From Ligula intestinalis (Eukaryota > Platyhelminthes > Cestoda > Diphyllobothriidea > Diphyllobothriidae), in the NCBI GenBank assembly GCA_036362985.1, contig JAYGXS010000004.1, forward strand, positions 26,096,633-26,160,632: DNA of 64,000 bases, in the 5' to 3' direction. Under the pieces are notes generated by a model. The model made no database searches. It had not been told where the DNA came from and saw only the letters and a program-made list of their open reading frames with translations. The position numbers were made by a program, and so were the translations under genes. This document shows positions 1 through 11,100 of this stretch, piece after piece. How positions within the stretch are numbered: the stretch's first letter is position 1; every line of letters begins with the position of its first letter.

Positions 1-2399
1 CCTGTGTCGAGTAGGCGTGGTAGAATTTTAGCAAACCGAATGACCAGTAGACGGCTGGAAGGCTAAACATTTATGATTCAGCGACGGAAAAACTAAAAAG
101 CGTCGACGTACGCATAGTCCTCACAACATTGAAGTGAACTCATGCGAAAAACTCCCAATCTGGGTCCGCTCGTTGTGGCGTTTTCGTGGACGGCAGTAAG
201 CCGTTGGGAATCTTTCCGATGGTCTAGGTAGGTACTTAAATGTCTGCATGTCCATAACAATAAAAATATATGAACCTCAAACAATCATATGGTTGCAGCA
301 GGCAAATTGTGAAGTGATGCTTAAGTGGCATATAAATACCTACAAGCTTCCGGGTGATCGTATGTCACTGCTCTGAGAATGACATAAGTCCCCTTGTTTG
401 AAGCAAATCCCCCAAGATTTTACTGCACCCAGCCTAAGAACCCACAGCTGCTGCCCAATCGCAGCATGCAGCTGAGGGAATAGGAGAAGGAATAAACAAA
501 CGGCAAAAAAAAACACAACCCGTCTGCCGGAAGTTGTACGTTCGCTCGGCAATAGAGGCTTTGCACTTTACCGCTCTTCTCACAAATATGCACACATCAC
601 CCGCTGGTGTGTCCCGATTTCCGGACGGGAAACGAACGCTCGGTCTCGCCACTGAATTCCCTAGCGAAAAAGAGCTCCGGCACTTCACCCTGTTAGCAGC
701 TCCGAGCAACTGGTGACACGGTAACTATTCCGGTCTCGCAACCGAAACACAGCTCGGGCGCGTATCTCAAGTGGCTGAACACCAAACCCAAGAGCCAATC
801 GGAACAGGACCGCATTACACTGGGTGGTGGCAACCGATTCACATCTGTACCGTCCAGTGTCTTGTGTTTGCCTCAAATGCTTTTCTGATAACCTTCTTAA
901 TTTGAATGAGGAGAACAAATAAGTCGTTCCTAATCTCTTGGCTTAATTCGCAGAGTTTTTTTCTGTCAATGCAGCTCCAGAAGTGTTCACACCGGCAGCT
1001 CTGACGAAAGAGAAGGGACAGGGGAGCTCGAGGGTGGAGGATCCTTCCGGTCTCGTTGTCATTCGTGTAAGTCATTATTTAAAAAATCTGTTTCACGCTC
1101 GCGTACGAACATTATCACAGTTAAAATGTGTCCTGGTTAGCAATTTACTATTATTTCTTGGATCAGTCAGTCTTTCGTGTTCTCTTTCTCTCTCTATTCC
1201 TTTAGCTATCCGTCGAAATTCAAAACACAGTTCCATATACATATTTACAATTATCTTTACTCCGAGCTTATATCTTCATAGACAATTGCAATAGAGTTTT
1301 TCTTAATCAATGCATGACAAATAGTTCGTGGGGGAAATTTGACGAGGTTGATGTATGCACCACTGCTGTGTTCTGACTGTGCAACAACCGTCTAAGACAC
1401 GATGAGGAACGGCAATGGACAGTGATCTAGCTATTTCTGATTTTATCCACTTTCTAATACGGTTACAAAGCCTACCGTTCGGCCTTCTCGTTGAGACTTA
1501 AGCTAGCGTGTCAGAGGACTGGGTGTAGACATCTACTTTCGACGTTGACAGGAGATTTGTAGGAGAGGCATTTCGGCAGTGTTTGAGTCTACTACTACAT
1601 CTACTTCCAAATTTTGACTATCACAAAAGACCATTCCCCAAAAAATCCCTACACAACTATACTCCGACCAGTTACGGCTTAACCCCATTTCAGGGTGACC
1701 GGAAGGTTTCGGTCCGTGTCCTCTGTTTGAATTTGTCTGCACTAATGCTGCCAAGTGGAACAATTTCTTGCCTTCCTCTAACTGCTTTCTCTTCTGCCAT
1801 AGACTAAAAAGTAAATAAATATCCTATGAGGTAGACGTGGTCTTGGTTTGCACACCAATGTGTTTGTAGTGAACCAGACTTGCATTGTGTGCGCCTCACT
1901 CTATCTTTCTACAGCATTTGATGGCAAGACAGCTGAAGGTTGGCGTGCGCAGAGTGGCTAGCCAAGTTAAGCAGCCCGCATAAACTTGCCGCGGGCGATC
2001 TGGTTATGAACTTCACATGAACTGTAGATCATTCAAAGGGCCTCGGATCTAGGTAGGAAAGATGCGATCGCTGAAACAAGAAGTTGAGTTGCCTGAGGTT
2101 TCGGATCCCCCTCGAACCTATCATCAGTGGCAATCGCAGTAAAGGGTGATAGTGGCACAGGGTGCGCAGTATTTATGGTGGCCACGTGACTACATTCGTA
2201 CTACAATTAGCAGCTATCGTTAAAACGCTGGAAGTCTTGATTGATGCGATGACGGCTTAACAGTCCGCGTCATCATATCGCATGGGCGCCTCACTTATGA
2301 CCTCCAGCGGTGATCAAGAGAGCGGCTACTTACAGTATGTATGAGGTCAGACTCCGGACTATAAACACTGCGCATCTTGTTCCCTATATCAACCTTATC

Positions 2400-2485
2400 T
2401 ACGATTGTCTCTGATGATTGGTCCGAGCAAGAATCCGAAACGTCAGACCAGCAACCTTCATGTCCCAGCGATCGCATTTTTGCCT
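2400..2485 (+). repeat. hammerhead-like repeat unit, single copy
   Basis: The unit carries CTGATGA at 2411-2417 and GAAAC followed by GTC at 2437-2444, then the family tail with CCCAGCGATCG. The bases just before CTGATGA (GTCT) can pair with those just after GTC (AGAC), as expected for helix I. Helix II is weak in this copy. It belongs to the family seen at 11.3, 11.9, 28.8, 42.6 and 44.4 kb. Confidence 0.5.
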
Positions 2486-2554
2486 TCTTTACTGTTTCCT
2501 GGAACTCGCCCATTTGCTTCTATCAGTAGTCTCGGGCCTTCCGCAAATGAGAGT

Positions 2555-2640
2555 ACCCTGATGCATGCAGTAAGAAGGAACCATTGTAGTCTGACCCTTA
2601 TTTTTGAGTAGGACCGAGTTATACCGTCAGCTGACGACCT
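2555..2640 (-). repeat. repeat family H fragment
   Basis: The stretch with AAGAAGGAACCATTG followed by TCTGACCCT recurs, with changes, at 40.3 kb and 41.4 kb in the same orientation and at 56.9 and 57.4 kb in the opposite one. It has no coding content. The family is unidentified. Confidence 0.4.
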
Positions 2641-3029
2641 CCAAGTCGTACGGATTACAACTTCTTGATAGTTTGAGGGCACATTTGTTTGGTTAAAGTG
2701 AGGAAGACGCTGGATCGGGAAAATATCCAAGCCTTGTAGTCTGAGGTGGTTTCTGCCAGTTGTCAAGTCTGTAAGACAGTAGCTAGGACCTCGTGCCAAT
2801 TCGGCGCAGGCCAATAGACGCATGCCATCAGGCAATGCAACCTTCGTTTCGGATCGTCACAACAACAACAGCATTAAAATCAATTACCCGAGCGACATGT
2901 TTTGGCCTCTTGACTCCGTTACTAGATGGCGCTGATGTGTCAGGCGAACTACAGAGCCTAGATTTCTTGCTTGACCCCGCATATAAAGGCTATTTCGTTT
3001 GGTATGTGTCTGTCCCTAAACAGACCGTA

Positions 3030-3590
3030 TGTTAGATGTGCTGAGCCAACATGGGGACTAGACCAAGGCACAGAATTCGTTATTTGAGTTGCGCTGCGAT
3101 AACAAATGCCGAACGTGTGGGGCGTAGTGGTACACATAAGATCGGCTTCGGCCGCGCCAGCCACCTGCACCTGATCCCGCCTCTGGTCTTCTTGAATCTG
3201 TCGTTAAACCGGACACAGGGGTGAGGGAAGTGCGAGTGCAGTAGGTCCAGCGAAAGTCTACGGGGTGCGCTCCCATGTTACATGCCGAATCTGAGAGGTC
3301 GGTGTGGTAACACGGCTCAGGCCGTGCCAGTCACCTGCACCGGAGCCCTGCCCGTTTGTGTCAAATGCGTCCGACCCCACCCTCAGTCTTCTAGACTCTG
3401 TGATGACATCGGACACGGGCAGAAGAGGGAATCGAGGATGTTGTAGATGCGGCGTAATTGTACCATCACTGAAAACCAGTTTATGAGCTAGTCACCGTGT
3501 CTGCGCCACCACGCTGTAGAACATATAATAGACTTCGTCGGAATCGACGGTCGAACTGTCGGTGACCTTCGCGCCGTGTCAGCTACTGCG
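3030..3590 (+). repeat. repeat family A, two diverged copies in tandem
   Basis: Two neighbouring blocks share a succession of motifs: GCCAGCCACCTGCACC, a GGTCTTCT box, an ACCGGACACAGG-like box, then GTAGATGC or AGTAGGTCC with AGCGAAAGTCT. The same order recurs at 9.4 and 34.9 kb, and reversed at 4.5, 17.8, 40.2 and 47.3 kb. I see no tRNA-like promoter boxes or coding sequence. It is an unidentified interspersed repeat of about 250 bp. Confidence 0.6.
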
Positions 3591-4429
3591 CCTGATTTAA
3601 TCAGTGGTTGGTTAGTAAAATCAGCCATGCCATTGGTGCATGGGAGAGGAAATGAGGCCGACTCTAGGAGATCCATCTTCCAGGCAAATATTCCTGATTA
3701 TAATAACTTCGACGTGCTTGGACCGCGCTTGGACACGCTAGAGTTCGTGTCTTGGAGGATTTCCAACTGACCGGATAAGTCGGTCCTTCTCAGGGCTGAC
3801 AGTCAGACTGTAATAACTCCCCTTGAATGTGTCTTTTATGGCGTATTCACCCATGTGAGAGCTTAGTAAATTCTATGCGTATCGGGTTGCGCGTGGCGCG
3901 CGTTTAGCTTTGCCAGTTACTGCACCCACGTCTTCGCATTACGTTCCACCCAACATTGTTAACTGACGGACAGGAGAGTGTGCTTGATGTTGCGTAGGTT
4001 TGTCTCATTAAAAGCTAATTCACGAATAGTTAACTCCTGTCTATTGTGAAACATAATAAGCACCCGGAGATCAAAAGGGATTGAGAAAGGGGAACTCAAG
4101 GCGGTCCTCTTGACTTCCCGACGCCCAATTCCCCGCTGCTCTCCCCGCCTTATCCAACGTGTAGTTGCCACTGTCCATTACGATAGGGGCAATATTGCGT
4201 TTCCATAACGGGTCATACTCCGAACACTTCGATGCATCGGTCTCGGGGGTGTCGCGAGAAAACTGTCCTAACTCACTTGCTAATGACTTCTTCTGAGGAC
4301 AGCGTCGTCGCCGACTGCCTTTTCATTCACAAGTATGCTATGAACATATTTTTTGTAGTACATAACCACCTCCGGCTTCTCACAACCCAACTGCCTGACA
4401 GTTTACCCGTTGAGTTCGACAATGCCCCT

Positions 4430-4690
4430 GCACAACAGGGTGTTGCAGGGACGGTTACTTGCGCGCTGCATTTACCGCACACTCTCTCTCCCCTTACCCA
4501 CCTGTCAACACACAGGCAAGATAACCGGAGGCGAGATCTGGCGCGTCCGAGGCCCCCTTTTTGTGTGTCACCACACCCTTCCCCCAATTTTGGTGTTTTT
4601 ATCGGTGCGAAACCTGAATGACGTCTGCCGTACCTTGATCTGGCCCCCGTGTTGGTCCAGGGCATCTGCCGCGCCGTTCATTTAGGGGGG
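4430..4690 (-). repeat. repeat family A, reversed copy
   Basis: Reversed family A: a pyrimidine-rich CTCTCTCTCCCC box, then CACCTGTC, an ACCGGAGGC box, GGCGCG, and a CCCCCAATTTTGG segment leading into ATCGGTGCGAAACC. It ends next to a run of nine or ten G residues. The overlapping open frames on both strands are by-products of this GC-rich repeat. Confidence 0.55.
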
Positions 4691-4935
4691 GGGGGCAGTC
4701 TGCGTGCCTAACCTCGTACAGACAAAAGCAAACCAGTAGGTAAAACAGTCCTACACGATTTTAATCATCTAGCGTAGGTGGTGGAGGGTGGGGGGGGGGT
4801 GCGAGGCCGCGATATCGTGTCTATCCTTCCCTCTGTTTATAGGTTAGGACTTTGCCATATGCTTAAAAATAATGGATCATGTCTTCGGCTGTTTCTAGCC
4901 GAGGAGTTACACTCCACTTTATTTTTCGTCTACAG

Positions 4936-5105
4936 AAGGTTCAGGTGCCGAAGATGGACGAAAACTTTGTTGACTCCTTCTTTGGAGTGAAGAAGTTGGA
5001 CGAACTCATGGAGGAGGAGGAGGATGACGAGACAGAGGCAAACCGGACAGTGTGTTCATCCCCGGCCCGACCGCCCATTTTTGAGTACTCAGAAGCTCCT
5101 TTGGG
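4936..5105 (+). CDS. SVIL: SVIL exon 1 of window (acidic linker)
   Basis: The exon follows a pyrimidine-rich stretch ending CTACAG, and a GGGGTAAT donor follows it. It reads in phase 0 at the start and leaves two bases at the end, which complete a codon with exon 2. The 56 residues include a hydrophobic FVDSFFG motif and an acidic run of Glu and Asp (EEEEDDE), then SSPARPP. Supervillin has a short FxxFFG-type segment before its conserved C-terminal region, which fits, but similarity is low. A methionine six codons in could act as an alternative start. I prefer an internal exon because of the acceptor. Confidence 0.7.
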
Positions 5106-8100
5106 GTAATACTGGCTCTACCAATGAATGCTTGGTTTGGAAAATAGTCGTTTGCAAGAGCTGTCAGCATTATTAACTTTCGTGTTGCGAAGACTGATTC
5201 GTATTCAACTGTGAACTAAATTTTTACTTCCCAGGCCAACTTAAGTGTGCACACAGAACCCAGTGGTAGGTGGGTTTGTTTATAAAATCTGCGACAAGCT
5301 ATTTATTTTTGACTGTTTACTTTGCCAAACTGGTTCTTTTTCTGAAGGAAGTTCAGAGCTCATCTATCTCGCTGTGGAATTCACATGATGCTACCCCCCA
5401 AGACAACCTACCGCAGTGAATTCTACGGCTTTCAGGCTAATACAGGATGAGTGATATACAGTTTACACGGCACGGCATACTGGCAGAACAGGTATTCGCT
5501 TAAAGCCCAGATACCTGTTTCGTTGATATTCCACCACAGTATGACATTGCTGCAAGGGATTCGGTTTATCAGTGGGTCCCCCAGCGGTCCCGTGTGCTTT
5601 CTGAGAAGTACTCCAGTTTTGAAATTGCCACTTTTTCGTTTCCTCAAAAGTGTATTGTCGACTTAAAGTAAATCAGTCTGCAATAAGTTTTAGAGGCCTA
5701 GACCGAAAGTTAATTAGAGTATTTGGGCTGAAGCCCATCAGTCCCAATGAGATAGATAGTCGTATGATATTCATCAAGCTCCCAAAGGCAGCCAGTAGTA
5801 TATAGCAGAAATTTTAAACCTGGAGTACCTACCAGAAGGCATATTGTGGATGTTGGGGGACCTACTGACGAGTCAACCCCCTTACAGCTGTGCCATGCAG
5901 CTAGTGCCTGTGCTATCGATGTGTCGTGTAGCCCCTATGTGCACTACCGGCGGCAGTCTAATGAAGCTTCTCTGGTTATTCCACTCTGACTGATGAACTT
6001 TGGTCCAGATAACTATATCAACATTTGGTCTGCTTCGGTCAGACTAATTTATTCCAAGTCAGGCATAAATGACACTCATTGGGGAATGGGCACCATTGCG
6101 AACGGAACTCACTCGCCCCGCTCTGCCTTGGGGTTCATTCTAGAGTCCTACCAGCAGCCACACAGCGGCTAGTATTCTAGGCAGATAAACATTTCCGGCA
6201 AAGACAAGGGAGGCAGGAATGACCGTTTCTGGTTCATTAGCCTTTATCAGCCAGTCATACCGATCCCAAGTGGTGTACCACCCGAGGCTCTAACTCGCGA
6301 CCTTTTGAACAGAAGTCCGAGGTTCTAACCATGATGGTAAATTCCGGAGTAAATTAAAAAGCAGCAACAGAGAGGGACTATAAGTTCCACCACCGTCGAC
6401 CAGATGTGGGCGCTTTTACCGTGTGAAGGTACCTAAAAGGAGATTTTACCCACCTTGGCAAGAGTGTTCAGTTGGCTGCTTCGGCCCAATCGCCCTATCC
6501 AATTTACCCTGGTTTCCGACTGAACTCAAGAAAATGGCCATCGTTAGTCCTTGGCTAAATATAAACATCGAACCAGAGATGATCGTCTCAGTCATATTGC
6601 CCTTATTACAGAGTCTTGTTACTGTTGGATTGCGGCTATGTTCATGAGCTGTACCGGCCAAAACATGAATCATATTGACATGTATTTGTCTACCAGGTGT
6701 GGGATAGCGGTCGTAGAACAAAGCAAAAGTAGTAAATCTGTGGCGATGATGTATATACGGTAGCCTTTCACAGCCAAAACGCAGTTCGAGCTACAACATT
6801 GACAACTTACCCACCGAGTTTAGTTTTTCTTACTCCAAAGAAACAGTATAATAAGGTCTAGCTGTCGCTAGGGCACAGTAGATTAGCCATCTAATGGAGT
6901 TTTTACCGAGATTCCAAAATGTGTGTGCCATTACAAGCGATTACTTAGATAGGCTTGTTTTATTAATTACCATACGGCATAATCCCAAAATACTTTGACA
7001 CGCCAGGATGCCGGTTTTTGAATGAGCTTGGTCCCAACCGCTTGGAAAAACTGTAATCTGTAAAGCATGAATAATTATATAGCGTGATTTCGTTCCATTT
7101 ATTGTCCATGTGCGAATAAATTAAACCTTTATATCTTTCATATTCTTTCTTGCACCTATTTGGCAGTAGATTAGTCCTTCTTTGAAATATATACAGGAGT
7201 GAAGGACAGTTTTACGTTTCACAAAGTTTTTAATTAGGAGATTTTTAAGATAGTGAAATGTCCGTCTATAAAGCGTCGCCTCTGTACATCCTTTAATGCT
7301 GTTTGTAAAGTCTACGACCAGATCTTAACTTTTCTCTGAATGTAGCGTTTGAAGAAGACGTAGTTTGTTTACAACGGAATATAAGGATTATTATTTATTC
7401 ATGCTTTCTAGAAAATATATTTGAGCTTATAAGACTATGGAAAATCGATAGAATAAATTCATACAACGCAAGCAGTCATTTTTTGCAGCCGGTAATTTTT
7501 GTAGGCGACCGAAAAGAAGTTCGTTCAAGCACCCTACTTCTGACGTGCCTGAAGCGTTGTGGGATTATGCCGCATGCGGGAAGATTAAAGTTGGTCGCCT
7601 ACCTTAAATACCCCTTGCCCCAAGTTCTATGGTTTCTTTTAGTTTGATTAGTTTAATTTAATTATTTAGTTCAATAGTTTACTCTAAGGTTTAGTTTAGC
7701 TGGATACCGCTAATGTTCGATAAATATACTCGAATAACTGTAATATACTGAACTCTATTAAATAAACTGAGTTAAACTAAACAAAATTAAGAATAAAAAC
7801 GAAACAAAAACCGAGATTAAACTAATGAGCTAGGACCTAAACTAAACTAATACCAGAACTAAACTAAGACAGAATTCTGAGCAAAGGGCATCAAAGGTGG
7901 GCAATCATCTTTATTTTTACCACGAATGCTACGTCATACAAAAGACTGCTAAAGTAATCATTTTAATCGTATAAATTTTTTGGCATTTCGTTTAAGATCA
8001 TATAAAATAGCACATGCTATCTGTTTTTTTCCCATCTGCTACTGATGGCGTCTTCGTGTTTGTTATTTTTCCATTCTAATTGTGTTTGTGCACGTCCATG

Positions 8101-11100
8101 CACCTTATTCCTCTACAGCGGCGGACTCTTAAAACGGCCTCCTAAGCCCTCCAGTCGACCAGGCTCTCGAGCACAGAATCCGGTTCGTCTGCTGCGCGAA
8201 CGTGAGGATCTGCGCGACGAGTATGAGGAGGTACGGCGGCAGACGCCAACTCCTAGTTCCGCCAGCGCTGTCGTCGCAAGGATGGAAGGCAAATTCACGC
8301 CTTGCCAGCGTCTTCTGACCAGTTCAGGAGTTGGATTCACCTCAACACCCTCAGGTAGGTATAGCTGCGGGGCTGCCGACATCTTTTTACTTAGGAGGAC
8401 TCGTTTGTGGTGATAAGGATAAAGATGAGGAGGGCGGTGAGAACGGCGGATTCACTTCGACAGCATACAGTAGGCGTGATAACGGTCGCGATGATAACCA
8501 CGATTATGCAGCTTATGAATAGGTTTATGATCGCGATCCTGTTGGGAGGACTGCGCACGGCTAGAGAGGAGGGGGGTGATGATGGTGGTGGTAATGATGT
8601 TGATAATGACCGAAATTTACTGGACCAAAGCCCATTCAGGCCTATGCCTGCAGATCTTAAATATACCGATCCGCACCAAGTTCAAAAATGTAATTTCGAA
8701 GGAAATTAGAAAGCTGGAAAGGCAGTTAAGTTTTGTAAAAGTGTGCAAACTCGGGTGAACAGGGTAAACTTGGTCGATAATTCAATGTGTGGAGGAGCTG
8801 TGGGTGTGCTGAGGTCTTGCGATTGTTTTTTTTTCAGGGTCTATCGGCGTTAATAGAAGGATCCGTTTGCTGAACGGTTATAGCCTTGCTTAATTAGCAA
8901 GGCAAACTGCGCCCGTGTGTGCAGGCGAATGTCAGCTGATGGCCTCCGTATCTAGTTGTCAGTTAAAGTAGGGGGGAGACAGGGGAATAGGAAGAGCCGC
9001 AATAAAGGTGGTCTTGCGTTGAATTCCAGACAAGTCGAGGCTAGTGTCAGGACTAGGACACAAGTATATGCTCTCCCCTTGGAATGTTGGTTTACGGAGA
9101 GGGGGCTCCCCTCCCTGTGTCTCGCAAAAATATGAACTCGGAGCATTAGGCTAATAATCTCGTTGTTCCAGCCATCATGTCAATTTCGCGGAAGCTGCAA
9201 CATGAAGCACTCCTCTCTAATGAACAGGTGAGGTACACTCTCATGGACCAATCAGTAAATGATGGCCACGACAATCAGCTCGCTGCAGACCTCTACGTTT
9301 CGCCCTTCCAAATAACTGGCCGTTTAAATTGTCACATCGAGATACGCTGGCTGTAGTAGTTGAACGATGAGTCAGTGTATGTGGAATGGGCCGAATCAGG
9401 GAATGGCATGCGTTATTCGGGTTGCGCTTCAATAAAAAATGCCGAGCATGGGGGAGGGGTAATGGTACACACAGAGACTGCTGCGGACGCGCTAGCCACC
9501 TGCTCCGATCCCACTTCCGGTCTCTTGGTTCTGTCTTCGCACCAGGTGAAGATAGGTGGGAGAAGAGAAAGAGTGCTGTAGATACAGCGAAAGTCTGCTA
9601 TCTGTCGGTACATGTGGAGTGAGAGCTGAGTAGCGATGGGACTTATGGCTTTGAATAAGGATGACTTATCTGGTCTCCCTAAACAAAACGCCGGCCCTCC
9701 AAGTTATAAAGATTACCCTGCGCATAATTCCAGAAAAGATAAATATTACCTTATCCTAACTTTAACACTAGCCCTGAAATAAACCCCAACTATATAAATA
9801 ACTTCAACCCTAAGCTTAACGCTTATTTTGAGCTTCACCCAAATTTTTCTGGAATTTGGGTCAAATCCACTTTTATTCCGAGCGGTTCCCGTTCTTGTGT
9901 AGGAGACCATATCAATCATTCTTATCTGCCTATGTTCTACCATGCCTCAAATATATTGCCCGGAGACCAAAAGGGGCGTAGGCTGAATAATGTCTGTGTA
10001 TTTGGTTCTCGTATTGCTAAATGTCTTTTTTAAGATTACATTTCCTCCCTCTTGTTCCGCCCGTGTGCACACAGATCACCGTGACGAAGCTTATCAAGAG
10101 CGCCGATGGAGTAACTTTCTTAAAAAGACACGAACTGTAATTTGAACCAACTTTCGTTGAAACCTCGCCTGAACGTATGTATGCGAACACGGGTTGTCAG
10201 GTTTCTCCTGGCTGAATTCTTCTACACAAACGCACCCAAATACGCACTTGTACAATTTTGTCACAGCTCAATGGCTTTCCTGACAAATTTAAGTGCAAAT
10301 TATTCTCGTCTACACCAGCTTTATTCATTAAACACTGGAGTAGCTGTTTCTGGCTTGGTCGCCATCGTCAACGAGCCAGACCCCCACTAGAGATTGATAA
10401 ATTTTGGTAAAATAGAGCATGCATTAATCTCCGGACGCCATCGACCTCTATCAATTTCAAACAGCGTGCTTATTTAGCCACGTAGGATTTGTATTAATCA
10501 TTCACCGACCGCTGTATCAGTGATTCTGGAGTTTAAATGGCGCTGCATTTATTATTCCCCGTACTTTCTTTTTTGGTTTCCTAAAACGGCGGATAAAGTT
10601 AGGTTAGGAGGCAGTCTTCTTCCTTAACTTCGCATCGTGAGTGCCCTTATCGATTTTTAATTAACTGATCACTGCTCCGCCCCTCTATTCGCAGCCCACG
10701 TCGACGAGAACGCTCACTTGAGTGAGACGGCCCTAGCTGGCCTAGCGAGTTACGAAGACTTCTCGTCAAAGAAGAACGCCTTACGACAAGTGGCTGAAGA
10801 ACCTGAGGCCCCGTTGACATCTTTTCAGAGAACTCTGATTCCCCACAAGGATAAGATGCTCCTTCACGTGAAGGGTAAGCCTGAAAAGCCCCACGCACAC
10901 ATACACAAACCACCGATTCCCGCCTCTCCTCCATCTTTTGAATTGATTTCGAATTCACATACCATACAACATTGCAAACTTTGTAAGAGTTTTGCTGTCT
11001 CATGAAAGGTCAATCAAAATTCTGGAATTTGATTTTTATTCGAAAAAATAACTTGAGTATGATATTACTGTTAATTATCGCGTAGCATACTCCCACTTCT

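Larger units (their letters stand above)
1..4935. other. non-coding stretch upstream of the first recognised exon
   Basis: No reading frame here resembles supervillin or any other protein I recognise, and the open frames are short with no consistent splice signals. It holds a hammerhead-like repeat near 2.4 kb, two tandem copies of repeat family A at 3.0-3.6 kb, a reversed family A copy near 4.5 kb and two poly-G runs (near 4690 and 4790). Because the first recognised exon starts in phase 0 behind an acceptor AG, this stretch is probably the 3' part of an intron of the same gene. It could still hide a poorly conserved exon. Confidence 0.5.
5106..8118. other. intron 1, repeat-bearing
   Basis: A 3.0 kb phase-2 intron. 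It contains a reversed SINE-like unit, an AT-rich family F copy and an AT-rich fold-back, listed separately. The 5' kilobase (5.1-6.1 kb) shows nothing I recognise. Confidence 0.65.

Noticed and set aside
4232..4685. 130-codon plus-strand frame and its minus-strand counterpart
   Set aside because: They lie in a reversed copy of dispersed repeat A. Similar frames appear in its other copies without conservation.
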